Part shown: positions 1-6,588 of the stretch, piece by piece
Layout of the letters: each line of letters begins with the position of its first letter
Position numbering within the stretch: the first letter of the stretch is position 1
Virus record (IMG/VR): IMGVR_UViG_3300046512_000093
Span: 1-36,077 of that record
Length of the DNA stretch: 36,077 nt
Origin: a virus
Strand: one strand, 5' to 3'
Made by a program: the position numbers and the translations under genes
Notes under the pieces: generated by a model
Seen by the model: the letters and a program-made list of their open reading frames with translations, nothing else
Databases searched by the model: none
Told to the model about the DNA's origin: nothing

Positions 1-376
1 CCTTCGCTGCACAGGCCGAGCAGAGATCTGGCCCGGCCCAATGGCAGGGGACGCCGTCCGTCACGCAGGCGCGCTCGTCGATGCAGCCGCACTCTGTGCA
101 GACGGGCTTCTCGCGGCGCTCGACCTTCGTCACCGGATATTTGAGGATCGTGCCCTCTCCGGTTTCGACCGCGCGGGCGATGTTGTCCGTGGTCACCAGC
201 TGGTCGCCGACGTCGTGCGGCTCGAGCAGGTTGACGTGAAACTTGCCGTTGGCCCAGAAGCTGGCCTGAAACGGGCCGCAATCGATGACCTTGCCGACGC
301 CGTGACCATTGTCGGCCACATCCCACCAGGTGAAGTCCTGCCCCTGATCTTCGAATTCAAAGCGGATGATCTTCAT
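1..376 (-). CDS. Cys-rich phage protein, C-terminus cut by window edge
   Basis: The frame is open from an ATG at 376 to the edge of the window, giving at least 125 residues without a stop, so the C-terminus lies beyond base 1. The N-terminal part (MKIIRFEFEDQGQDFTWWDV) is acidic and aromatic. Residues from about 95 onward carry a dense Cys/His set, CTECGC, then a Cys in DERAC, then PCHW and LCSAC, which looks like a zinc-binding knuckle. I do not recognise a named family. The start overlaps the stop of the upstream gene by four bases (ATGA at 373-376), so the two are translationally coupled members of a leftward early operon. In this position, left of the repressor, such operons usually carry recombination or integration accessory genes, but nothing here shows that directly. 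Confidence 0.75.
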   Translation of the reverse strand, partial: MKIIRFEFEDQGQDFTWWDVADNGHGVGKVIDCGPFQASFWANGKFHVNLLEPHDVGDQLVTTDNIARAVETGEGTILKYPVTKVERREKPVCTECGCIDERACVTDGVPCHWAGPDLCSACAAK

Positions 377-687
377 GCCCCTGCCCTCGTGTTGTCGACG
401 ACGACGCGAGGACCGCCGGCGTGCACATAGGCAGCGCGAAGGAAGGCGCGGTCGGTTGCGATGTTGACGGCGGTTCGGGCGCCGACGACCTGGGCGGCCT
501 TGCGGTCGCCATAGGTGCGGATCCACATCTCGATCGCCGGGCGCGACCAGCGCTTGCGGCCGGGCAGCCGCGACGGCATGCCCTCGTCGCTGACGAGCTG
601 CTTGACCTTGCGCATGAAGGTCGGCCGCCCGAGACCGAGCGCCGCGGCAATCTCGCCGGCCTCGATCGTCGTTTCCTGTAGGCTCAT
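373..687 (-). CDS. Small helix-turn-helix DNA-binding protein
   Basis: This encodes 104 residues from the ATG at 687, which has GGAG eight bases upstream. A GTG five codons earlier is possible but has no comparable site. The N-terminal half reads as a helix-turn-helix: EAGEIAAALGLGRPTF followed by MRKVKQLVSDEGMPSRLPG and KRWSRPAIEMWIRTYG. This resembles the winged-helix layout of MerR, AlpA or excisionase-like proteins. The remainder (AAQVVGARTAVNIATDRAF) is unassigned. It is the first gene of a leftward operon whose upstream region holds palindromic operator-like sites, so repression by the CI-like protein is likely. Excisionase or a transcription regulator are the two best guesses. The sequence cannot decide between them. 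Confidence 0.8.
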   Translation of the reverse strand: MSLQETTIEAGEIAAALGLGRPTFMRKVKQLVSDEGMPSRLPGRKRWSRPAIEMWIRTYGDRKAAQVVGARTAVNIATDRAFLRAAYVHAGGPRVVVDNTRAGA

Positions 688-736
688 GTTTCGCGTCTCC
701 ACAGTTGCAAATCACTGCGAGAGCAAGCTGTCATCG

Positions 737-778
737 TTTCACGCGAAATTCAACTATAAATTCATGAATTCACGTGAA
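737..778 (-). promoter_or_regulatory. Candidate left early promoter with operator palindromes
   Basis: Three palindromic sites sit close together: TTTCACGCGAAA (737-748), ATTCATGAAT (760-769) and TTCACGTGAA (769-778). They share the form TTCAYGYGAA or TTCATGAA. On the minus strand a -10-like TATAGT (complement of 753-758) lies between them, about 65 bases upstream of the gene starting at 687. A repressor bound here would block the leftward operon. The related site between the repressor and Cro-like genes supports this. The binding protein is inferred. Confidence 0.5.
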
Positions 779-862
779 AGGATGAATTATCATCCGATGA
801 AGCGGTGAAGAAGATGTGGGTAAGTCAGGCGCTTTGGAATATTCGCATGTAGGGACAGCTCG

Positions 863-880
863 TTTTCACGCGAATTTTCA
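863..880. promoter_or_regulatory. Additional operator-like palindrome
   Basis: TTCACGCGAA (865-874), followed by TTTTCAAC, closely repeats the site at 737-755 (TTCACGCGAAATTCAAC). It lies in the 238-base gap 688-925, which otherwise contains no gene that I can support. It may be a distal operator for looping, or a second promoter element for the leftward operon. Confidence 0.4.
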
Positions 881-925
881 ACTGGGCCGCTCACAATAGG
901 GCGATCAGTTATCGCATGCGCTGCA

Positions 926-1207
926 TCAATAGATGATGAGGTCATAGAGCCGGTCGGCGCCAAGCATGATGGCTAAGAAGAGGATCGATGCCACAAGGGC
1001 GCCTATCCTCATGCCTGAGACGAACAGAAGATAGCGCTCGCCGCGCACCTGGCTATCGAAGGGATCTTCTCCCTGGCGCAAGATGCGCGGGCTACCGACC
1101 AGGTCTCGATTGACCCATTCCCACCAGGTGGCAACGTAAAGCGGAACGAAGCGAACAACGATCGCGCCGACTGCCAGTCCCGTGAAGATAGTGAAAAGTT
1201 CATACAA
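926..1207 (-). CDS. Small two-span inner-membrane protein
   Basis: This encodes 93 residues. Two hydrophobic stretches are visible, roughly residues 5-28 (LFTIFTGLAVGAIVVRFVPL) and 64-85 (SGMRIGALVASILFLAIML), joined by a polar loop with RGEDPF. The start is a TTG at 1207, with GAGGGCG upstream. It lies just downstream of the repressor gene on the same strand, separated by a 25-bp tandem repeat. Genes in this position (cotranscribed with the repressor in the lysogen) often act in superinfection exclusion or lysogenic conversion. No family was recognised and that role is only inferred from position. Confidence 0.6.
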   Translation of the reverse strand: MYELFTIFTGLAVGAIVVRFVPLYVATWWEWVNRDLVGSPRILRQGEDPFDSQVRGERYLLFVSGMRIGALVASILFLAIMLGADRLYDLIIY

Positions 1208-1222
1208 GTTGACGCCCTCTTC

Positions 1223-1322
1223 GGACGCCCATGAATTCAGTGCGTTTGGGCGCCCACCGGTTCAGTGCTTTTGGACGCCCATGAATTCAATGCGCGTGGA
1301 CGCCCAAGAATTCAGTGCGAAC
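1223..1322. repeat. Four tandem copies of a 25-bp repeat
   Basis: Units start at 1223, 1248, 1273 and 1298, each exactly 25 bases, with consensus GGACGCCCATGAATTCAGTG plus CGTTT. Each holds TTCAGTGCG or a one-base variant (1236, 1261, 1286, 1311). The array fills the space between the repressor stop and the membrane-protein start on the minus strand. It could be a multi-copy protein-binding site controlling the membrane gene. The core nonamer recurs elsewhere in the window. Confidence 0.85.
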
Positions 1323-1334
1323 CCGATTGTGGCG

Positions 1335-1955
1335 TCAAGCGGCACGTCGCTCTCGCAACGAGGCGATGACGACGCCACGGATGACAACCCGGTCATTGTC
1401 GACCAGGTGCGGCTTCATCAGCCGGCCGTCGAGCGTCGCCGAGATCAGAAAGGGATGTTCGTAGATCCGGAAGATGGTTTCGGCCTTGTCGCTGCGATCA
1501 TAGATCTGCGCGCAGACGACATCCCCCGGCTCGGGGCGGCCATTGAGATCGACCATTAGGATATCGCCGGGCATATAGCCGGCATTCTCAAGACTGCGTG
1601 ACCGCAGGATCCACGGGTCGACGCCGTTGCCAGGTCCGCGCAGGAATTTCACCGCGCCATCGATGACGGCAAGCGGTTCGGCCTCGTAAGGCGCGCTCTC
1701 GATTTCCGCTAGGCCTCTGGCTCGAACCGCCAGTTCGCTCTCATAGGCTGGGATCCCGGAGGCCCGCGCCACGCGATCGACGGTCTTGCTCGAGAGCTGC
1801 GCACTATTGGTGCTGTCATTCAGGAACTTGGAATAGGTCGACGGATCTCGCTCGGTTCTCCGGGCGAGTTCAGCCAAATCCCAACCCTTCGCTTCGAGGA
1901 TGAAATTGAGCCAGTGCAATTGTTGTCTTCGAACATTTTCCACAACGAGAAACAT
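1335..1955 (-). CDS. CI-like repressor: HTH plus S24/LexA-fold domain
   Basis: About 206 residues from the ATG at 1955. An in-frame ATG at 2003 would add 16 residues but would run through the operator palindrome, so the shorter form is preferred. The N-terminus carries a helix-turn-helix (WDLAELARRTERDPSTYSKF). The C-terminal half has the S24 peptidase layout: a serine in SRSLENAGYMPGDILMVD, then PEPGDVVCAQIYD, TIFRIYEHPFLISA and KPHLVDNDRVVIRGVV. The position where LexA and lambda CI have the catalytic lysine (TVKRL) reads TIFRI here, so the lysine appears to be replaced. It diverges from the Cro-like gene across an operator region, as lambdoid repressors do. It most likely maintains lysogeny by binding the TTCATGAA-type sites. 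RecA-stimulated self-cleavage may be lost. Confidence 0.85.
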   Translation of the reverse strand: MFLVVENVRRQQLHWLNFILEAKGWDLAELARRTERDPSTYSKFLNDSTNSAQLSSKTVDRVARASGIPAYESELAVRARGLAEIESAPYEAEPLAVIDGAVKFLRGPGNGVDPWILRSRSLENAGYMPGDILMVDLNGRPEPGDVVCAQIYDRSDKAETIFRIYEHPFLISATLDGRLMKPHLVDNDRVVIRGVVIASLRERRAA

Positions 1956-1994
1956 AAGGTGGAGCCGTTCAATAATGAATTTGAAGAAATTCCC

Positions 1995-2030
1995 TTGACG
2001 CATGAAAGCAAATCACTTCTTTCATGAATT
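1995..2030 (+). promoter_or_regulatory. Candidate PR promoter and operator between repressor and Cro-like gene
   Basis: A -35-like TTGACG lies at 1995-2000. Directly after it is an inverted repeat, CATGAAAG (2001-2008) and CTTTCATG (2019-2026), extended by TTCATGAA (2021-2028). The half-site matches the palindromes upstream of the left operon. No convincing -10 hexamer can be fixed by eye. The placement between the divergent repressor and Cro-like genes makes it the expected switch operator. Confidence 0.5.
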
Positions 2031-2049
2031 ATGTAACGAGGGTTTCGCA

Positions 2050-2256
2050 ATGCAGCTGACGTGGAAAACTGTGGATGAGTGGCGAGAAGAGCGCGGAATG
2101 GAAAAATCCGACCTCGCCAGGCGCAGCGGGATTCCCGAGCGCACGATCTATAGCGGCATCCGAAAGGAAAGCCGGCTCAACGCGGCGACGCGCGTCGTGA
2201 TCAGTAAGGTTTTTCCGGAGAAATTCGACGATGCGACCGGCGAGGTGCGGCAATGA
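2050..2256 (+). CDS. Cro-like helix-turn-helix regulator
   Basis: This encodes 68 residues from the ATG at 2050, preceded by GAGGG nine bases upstream. An ATG at 2002 is in frame but sits inside the operator palindrome, so it was not chosen. The core EERGMEKSDLARRSGIPERT followed by IYSGIRKESRLNAATRVVIS is a canonical XRE-type helix-turn-helix and makes up most of the protein. It is divergent to the CI-like repressor and is the first gene of the long rightward early operon, the position of lambda Cro. The stop overlaps the next start by four bases. It probably competes with the repressor for the same operators. Confidence 0.8.
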   Translation: MQLTWKTVDEWREERGMEKSDLARRSGIPERTIYSGIRKESRLNAATRVVISKVFPEKFDDATGEVRQ

Positions 2257-2564
2257 AAGCACCTGCCTCCACCGATGAACTGCGCCGGCTGATCGACGTC
2301 ATCGAGGTGCATCTGTGCATGGTGCCCGACTGGAAATATGAAGATCGCGACAGTTGGGAACGGCATGATGCCGGGCTCGGCAAGATGGTCGATCATCTGA
2401 TCGAGAAGGAACGCGCCAGGTTCGGCAAACTGCGCATGGACGATCGTTTCATGACGCTCGCCGGCATCCGGACCAGCTGCACCTCCAGCCTGCACGGGCT
2501 GTTCAGCAACTGGATCAACGCCGCCAGGCGCGAAATCGCCGTGCGGAAGGATGGTGCGGCATGA
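2253..2564 (+). CDS. Hypothetical early protein
   Basis: This encodes 103 residues, with ATG at 2253 overlapping the Cro-like stop (ATGA). The sequence looks helical and charged (DELRRLIDVIEVHLCMVPDW, then HDAGLGKMVDHLIEKERARF and SSLHGLFSNWINAARREIAV). I see no recognisable domain, signal peptide or membrane segment. Its codon use matches its neighbours and it overlaps the next gene by four bases, so it is a genuine operon member. Function unknown. Confidence 0.75.
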   Translation: MKAPASTDELRRLIDVIEVHLCMVPDWKYEDRDSWERHDAGLGKMVDHLIEKERARFGKLRMDDRFMTLAGIRTSCTSSLHGLFSNWINAARREIAVRKDGAA

Positions 2565-2914
2565 GCGCAGCAACCGCCGCCGGGGCGAGCCCTCAGTTCA
2601 GTGCGACGGGCCGGTCTGGGGCTAGCCCTCAGTTCAGTGTGCTGCAGATCTGCACGGCCTACAAAGCGCCGGCCGCGCCGACCCAGGCGGACAACACCCA
2701 ATTTCACGAGATGTTCCTGTCGAGCCTCAACGGCGAGGCGGAAAGCCGTGGCTGGAAGGGTTCGGCCGTGTGCCAGTACATCCGGATCGACGGCTATGTC
2801 TCGATCTCGATCGAGCCTGGCAGCGCGCCGGCGAACATGACCGATCTGCGGGCCTTCCGGGAACGGCAGCGCCAGGTGGAACGGGAGCAACCGGAACAGG
2901 GGAGATTGGTTTGA
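2561..2914 (+). CDS. Hypothetical early protein with a duplicated GASPQFS segment
   Basis: This encodes 117 residues, overlapping the upstream stop by four bases. Near the N-terminus a 12-residue unit starting GASPQFS occurs twice (residues about 8-26). It is encoded by two copies of a 36-base unit that also contains the dispersed TTCAGTG motif. The rest (DNTQFHEMFLSSLNGEAES, then GWKGSAVCQYIRIDGYVSIS) looks like a compact alpha/beta domain, followed by a charged tail. No family recognised. The duplicated stretch reads as an in-frame insertion of the repeat into a flexible N-terminus. Confidence 0.7.
   Translation: MSAATAAGASPQFSATGRSGASPQFSVLQICTAYKAPAAPTQADNTQFHEMFLSSLNGEAESRGWKGSAVCQYIRIDGYVSISIEPGSAPANMTDLRAFRERQRQVEREQPEQGRLV
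2582..2641 (+). repeat. Two copies of a 36-bp unit carrying TTCAGTG
   Basis: GGGGCGAGCCCTCAGTTCAG (from 2582) and GGGGCTAGCCCTCAGTTCAG (from 2618) are 36 bases apart and differ by one base over 22. The period is a multiple of three, so the host reading frame is kept. The TTCAGTG core is shared with the array at 1223-1322 and with two intergenic sites further right. Confidence 0.75.
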
Positions 2915-3885
2915 TGCGTGAAATCGTCATTCTCGACAGGGACGTGCGCCAGGGCGTTGATCCAGGGCCGGCGCCGATACTGCAGTGGTTGCCGATCGAG
3001 GCGCTGCGCGTCGACGACAGCTATCAGCGGGATCTGAAGCGGGAAAACTGGACCGCCATCCGCAAGATCGCGGCCACATTTCTATGGTCGCGCTTCTCGC
3101 CGGTCTTTGTCGCCCCGATCGAAGGCGGACTATACGCCATCATCGACGGTCAGCACCGCACCCATGCCGCCGCGCTCTGCGGCATTGCCAGCGTCCCCTG
3201 CCAGATTGTCCAGATGAGCCGCGAGGAACAGGCCGAGGCCTTTGCCGCCGTGAACGGCATGGCGACACGGGTCACACTCTGGAACCTCTATCGGGCCTCG
3301 CGCACCGCCGGCATCGAATGGGCCGTGCGTATTCAGGCGACGGCCGAGGCGGCCGGCTGCAACGTTGCCGAGAACAATGCCTCCACAAAGGCGAAGAAGC
3401 CCGGCGAAATTTATGCGATCGAAGGCTTTCGCCGCATCGTCGACAAGCGCTCGGCCTTCACCGTCGCAATCGCGCTGAAAGTGTTGCGTGGATGCAGAGG
3501 CTGGCGCGACGAGGCCGTCTATTGGGAGGCCGGCATCCTGTTTCCGGTCCTCGAGGCGCTTTGCGATCGTCCTGAGCTGCTGGAACGGGACGATTTCCAG
3601 GCGGCTTTCGAAAAATGGCCGTTGTGGAAACAGCTTGACGACATCACCGACAGCGTCAAGTCAGCCGTTCGATCGGGATCTCCCTTTGCGCCAAAGCGCG
3701 AGCAACTGCAGCGGCGCCTCGCCGCGTGGATGCTAAAATATTTCAGGTCGGATCCGGAGCTGACCACGCCTCCGGCGTCCGTTGCAGTGCCAGCCCAACG
3801 GCAGGTTCCTGCCGGCGTCGACAATCCCGAACTGCGACGACAGCACCTGGAGGCGCAAGAGCGCCGCCGGCGGCTCGGTTTCTGA
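2914..3885 (+). CDS. ParB/Srx-fold DNA-binding or nuclease-like protein
   Basis: This encodes 323 residues. The ATG at 2914 has GGGGAG eight bases upstream and overlaps the previous stop (TGATG). The N-terminal domain has the ParB-type signature: WLPIEALRVDDSYQRDL early on, and IIDGQHRTHAAALCGIASVP at about residues 75-94, which carries the DGQHR box. The remainder is helical and ends in a basic tail rich in Arg (HLEAQERRRRLGF). The ParB/Srx fold includes CTP-dependent partition proteins and phage nucleases or regulators. No parA neighbour or parS-like array is visible, so partition is not implied. A role in early DNA metabolism or regulation is likely. Confidence 0.85.
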   Translation: MREIVILDRDVRQGVDPGPAPILQWLPIEALRVDDSYQRDLKRENWTAIRKIAATFLWSRFSPVFVAPIEGGLYAIIDGQHRTHAAALCGIASVPCQIVQMSREEQAEAFAAVNGMATRVTLWNLYRASRTAGIEWAVRIQATAEAAGCNVAENNASTKAKKPGEIYAIEGFRRIVDKRSAFTVAIALKVLRGCRGWRDEAVYWEAGILFPVLEALCDRPELLERDDFQAAFEKWPLWKQLDDITDSVKSAVRSGSPFAPKREQLQRRLAAWMLKYFRSDPELTTPPASVAVPAQRQVPAGVDNPELRRQHLEAQERRRRLGF

Positions 3886-3947
3886 AGTTCCATTCCCCTA
3901 AATCCATGCCGATTTGTATTGCGTTCGGACACCTAACCCGGTGGCCC

Positions 3948-4463
3948 ATGCTGAATTTTACCGAGCTTGATCTGATGATGAAAGCTTCCGAGATTTCGGC
4001 CAACGCGGTCACGCGGATGGCTGGACTGCATCCGCGCTATATTTCGCGGCTTCGCTCGGGCGAAGTGCCGTTGACGTCCGTGATGGCGAACCGGATCCGG
4101 CTGGCGATCGCGCGGATCAAGCGGGGCGAAACCGCCATCGATGGTGCCCTGCCCTCTGCCTGCTATCGCTTCGCCATCGCCTATGTGGCGCGGGAAAAAG
4201 GCCGGACGCCGGATTTCGTGCTGTCGGCCGATCCCGGCAGGCGGGCGACGGCCGACAAGATCTGGATGGAGGCGTCGCAGCTGCGGCGCTGGGCGCTCTA
4301 CATCGCCAATGTCTACCTCAACATTCCCCAGGCCGAGCTGGCGCGGGCCGCCGGCATGAGCAAGGCGGCCGTCAGCTACGCCATGAACGACGTCGAAGAC
4401 GAGCGCGGGGATCCGGAGCTGGAAAAGCTACTGGCGGCCGTGGAAGGGGCGTTTTCGTCATGA
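3948..4463 (+). CDS. Regulator with N-terminal HTH and DnaA domain IV-like C-terminus
   Basis: About 171 residues from the ATG at 3948. An in-frame ATG at 3906 is possible, and neither has a strong ribosome site. Residues about 10-55 (MMKASEISANAVTRMAGLHP, YISRLRSGEVPL) form an XRE-like helix-turn-helix. The C-terminal part follows the plan of DnaA domain IV: CYRFAIAYVAREKGRTPDFV, then a helix LRRWALYIANVYLNIPQAEL, then ARAAGMSKAAVSYAMNDVED and a final helix DPELEKLLAAVEGAF. DnaA has GRDHTTV at the turn where this protein has MSKAAVSY. It lies just before the primase gene, so it may recognise a replication origin or regulate replication genes. Confidence 0.75.
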   Translation: MLNFTELDLMMKASEISANAVTRMAGLHPRYISRLRSGEVPLTSVMANRIRLAIARIKRGETAIDGALPSACYRFAIAYVAREKGRTPDFVLSADPGRRATADKIWMEASQLRRWALYIANVYLNIPQAELARAAGMSKAAVSYAMNDVEDERGDPELEKLLAAVEGAFSS

Positions 4464-4672
4464 GCATCCTCGATCAGGCCGACCAGAGACGGGCCGGATC
4501 CTCGGCGATGGCCGGCGCGATCGGCGAGCACCAGGCGCTGGCGGCGATCGTGCTCTGGAACTCCGGACATTTCGACACGGTGGATATCGGCAAGCTGCTC
4601 GATCTGAAAGAAGACGCGATCGTCCGCACGCTGCACGCGGCGCGGCATGTGATCGGGGGAAAGCGCCCATGA
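4460..4672 (+). CDS. Small helical protein, possible HTH
   Basis: This encodes 70 residues, overlapping both neighbours by four bases. The second half (HQALAAIVLWNSGHFDTVDI, GKLLDLKEDAIVRTLHAAR) reads as a short helix-turn-helix resembling a sigma-region-4 or resolvase-type motif. Small proteins of this kind are common in alphaproteobacterial phage replication modules. Its function is not known. Confidence 0.7.
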   Translation: MSILDQADQRRAGSSAMAGAIGEHQALAAIVLWNSGHFDTVDIGKLLDLKEDAIVRTLHAARHVIGGKRP

Positions 4673-5787
4673 GCCAGGTCCGCGATACCGACGATATCAA
4701 GCAGGGATTGAAGGATCGGATTGTTGATCTGTGTATTCGGCTGCTGCCGGATGGCGCCACGCATGGGCGGCTTTGGGTCGGGCACAATCCTGTTACCTGC
4801 GATCATCACAAGAGCCCGGAATTCAAGGTTGCGCTGACGCGCGATATCGGCGCCTGGAAGGACTGGCGGACCGGCGAAGTCGGCGATGTCATCGGACTGA
4901 TACAGTATTGCCGGCAGTGCAATTTCCGCGAAGCAATGGATTTCGCGCGGGATTTCCTCGGGATCCGGCAGATGAACCGGGAGGACTTCGCCCGCTTCCA
5001 GGAGCGCAGCCGCGAGGCCCGCGAAAAAGCGGCGCGCGATGCCGAGGCGAAGCGCCTGCAGAACATGCGGACCGGCGAAAAGTTGTTTCATCAAGGTTTG
5101 CTCGACGGCGCCGGCAGCGCTGCAGAGGCCAACGCGCGGGCCTATTTTGCCGCCAGGGCGATCCCGCTCGAGCGCATTCCCAATCGGGACCTCTCGACCT
5201 TTCGATTTTCTGCGGCAACGGAATACTGGCGCCGGGCGGAATACCGGCGCGATGGCGGCCGGATGATCAAGCTGAAGGACGGCCCGCTGTTTCCGGCGAT
5301 CCACGCGGCCATGCGGCAACCGACAGGACAGATCTCCGCCTGCCATTGCACCTTTCTGTCGCCCCTCGGCCCGCGAAAACTGCCCGTCGGCAACGATGAA
5401 AACGCCAAGCTCATGCGCGGCGAGGCAAAGGGCGCTGTGATCCGGATCAGCCATGGTCCGGAGGGATTGCCGCCCGAGCTGGCGGTCGAGCCGCATCCGC
5501 TGATCCTCGGCGAAGGCATCGAGACGACGACGTCCGTCGCTATCCCCGCACCCGAGGCGCGCGCCTGGGCCGCCGGCGCAATCTCCAACATCGGCAATGC
5601 GCCGATCTGGTTGCCCTGCATCTCTTCCGTGATCGTCCTGCAGGATCGCTTCAAATCCAAGACCACGGAAAAGCAGTTCTTCGACCAGCTCGAAAAACTG
5701 CGCGCCCACGGCAAGCCGGTCACCTCGATCGAAAGCCACGTGGGCAATGATTTCAACGATATGGCCCAGGAAGGGGATGAGGAATGA
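4669..5787 (+). CDS. Toprim-domain DNA primase
   Basis: This encodes 372 residues. The N-terminus resembles a degenerate CHC2-type primase zinc region (CDHHKSPEFKVALTRD, then WKDWRTGEVGDVIGLIQYC, with further Cys in RQCNFREA), followed by a charged linker. The middle holds a conserved phage primase segment (FPAIHAAMRQPTGQISACH). Residues about 275-290 (PLILGEGIETTTSVAI) carry the Toprim glutamate motif EGIET, and AWAAGAISNIGNAPIW follows. The terminal SHVGNDFNDMA supplies the late acidic D-x-N-D residues. It would make RNA primers, probably together with the P-loop helicase encoded at 8907. The start overlaps the upstream stop by four bases. Confidence 0.88.
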   Translation: MSQVRDTDDIKQGLKDRIVDLCIRLLPDGATHGRLWVGHNPVTCDHHKSPEFKVALTRDIGAWKDWRTGEVGDVIGLIQYCRQCNFREAMDFARDFLGIRQMNREDFARFQERSREAREKAARDAEAKRLQNMRTGEKLFHQGLLDGAGSAAEANARAYFAARAIPLERIPNRDLSTFRFSAATEYWRRAEYRRDGGRMIKLKDGPLFPAIHAAMRQPTGQISACHCTFLSPLGPRKLPVGNDENAKLMRGEAKGAVIRISHGPEGLPPELAVEPHPLILGEGIETTTSVAIPAPEARAWAAGAISNIGNAPIWLPCISSVIVLQDRFKSKTTEKQFFDQLEKLRAHGKPVTSIESHVGNDFNDMAQEGDEE

Positions 5788-6302
5788 CGGGACAGACCAA
5801 TTATAGCAAGGCGATCGACGACGTCGTGTCGGAACGGCTGCGCCAGATCGAAAGCGAAGGCTTCACGGCCGAGCATGACGACCAGCATCAGAATTGGGAG
5901 CTGGCCCGCGCCGGTGCCTGCTATGCGACCGTTGCCACCTACAAGGAAAAGACCCGCAAAGATGCCGCGAAACGCACTTTCGCGCCTGGCACCTGGCCGT
6001 GGGCGCTCGCCTGGTGGAAGCCCAGGGATCGCCGGCGCGACTTGGTGCGCGCTGCAGCCCTGATCATTGCCCAGATCGAAGTGATGGATCGGGCTGATCG
6101 GCTCGATAGAGAATGCCCGGTTTGTGCCGAACCGATGAACGCCGATGATCTTTGCGCGACCGATATCGAGCTGGGCATTTGCCATGCCGCGTGTCTCGAG
6201 GGCTCGCCGACGGTCAATCTCGATACTGGCGAGCCAATGGACGGGCCGATCGCGACCTATCGCTATGACGACGTCGTGAGCCCCAAGGGTTCCGGCCAAT
6301 GA
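5784..6302 (+). CDS. Conserved phage ERxRQ/HDD-family protein with C-terminal zinc knuckle
   Basis: This encodes 172 residues. The N-terminal 110 residues match a family often seen in phage early regions: VVSERLRQIESEGFTAEHDD, then HQNWELARAGACYATV, a WPWALAWWKP box and RRDLVRAAALIIAQIEVMDR. The acidic and His residues suggest a metal-dependent nucleotide-processing fold, but I cannot name an enzyme. The C-terminus adds a CPVCAEPM...DLCATDIELGICHAAC cluster that looks like a zinc knuckle. Four-base overlaps on both sides tie it to the replication operon. Confidence 0.8.
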   Translation: MTGQTNYSKAIDDVVSERLRQIESEGFTAEHDDQHQNWELARAGACYATVATYKEKTRKDAAKRTFAPGTWPWALAWWKPRDRRRDLVRAAALIIAQIEVMDRADRLDRECPVCAEPMNADDLCATDIELGICHAACLEGSPTVNLDTGEPMDGPIATYRYDDVVSPKGSGQ

Positions 6303-6562
6303 GCGAGATCGGACACAACAGCGACGTCGAGAACGTGGCGGCCGCCGAGCTGCGCCAGTTTATCGAGCGCGTCGAGCGGCTCAACGAAGAAGGCAAGGCC
6401 ATCAACCTCGATAAGGCCGATGTGTTTGGCGAGGCGAAAGGCCGCGGCTACGACACGACCGCGATGAAGCGGATTATCCGCGATCGCGCAAAGGATCCCA
6501 ACCAACGCCTTGAGGAAGAGAGCATTTACGAGACCTACAAGGCCGCGCTCGGGATGGACTGA
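6299..6562 (+). CDS. GapR-like DUF2312 nucleoid protein
   Basis: This encodes 87 residues that fit the whole DUF2312 family: AAAELRQFIERVERLNEEGK, then a linker with ADVFGEAKGRGYDTTAMKRI, and IRDRAKDPNQRLEEESIYET near the end. In Caulobacter, GapR clamps overtwisted AT-rich DNA ahead of replication forks and helps topoisomerases. The phage copy follows the primase gene and probably supports phage replication or modifies nucleoid structure. Length matches the cellular family. It is the last gene of the four-base-overlap series. The next gene has its own strong ribosome site. Confidence 0.88.
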   Translation: MSEIGHNSDVENVAAAELRQFIERVERLNEEGKAINLDKADVFGEAKGRGYDTTAMKRIIRDRAKDPNQRLEEESIYETYKAALGMD

Positions 6563-6588
6563 GAGCTAACCCACGAAAGGAGAATGGC

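Noticed and set aside
41-430. Plus-strand ORF of 129 codons at the left edge
   Set aside because: It is antisense to the Cys-rich minus-strand gene, which has a coupled start, a ribosome context and a sensible composition.
1223-1322. CRISPR array
   Set aside because: The four units are directly contiguous 25-mers without unique spacers, and no cas genes are present.
2914-3885. ParB of a plasmid-type partition system
   Set aside because: The ParB-fold motif is present, but there is no ParA gene or parS-like site nearby. The gene is embedded in a phage early operon.
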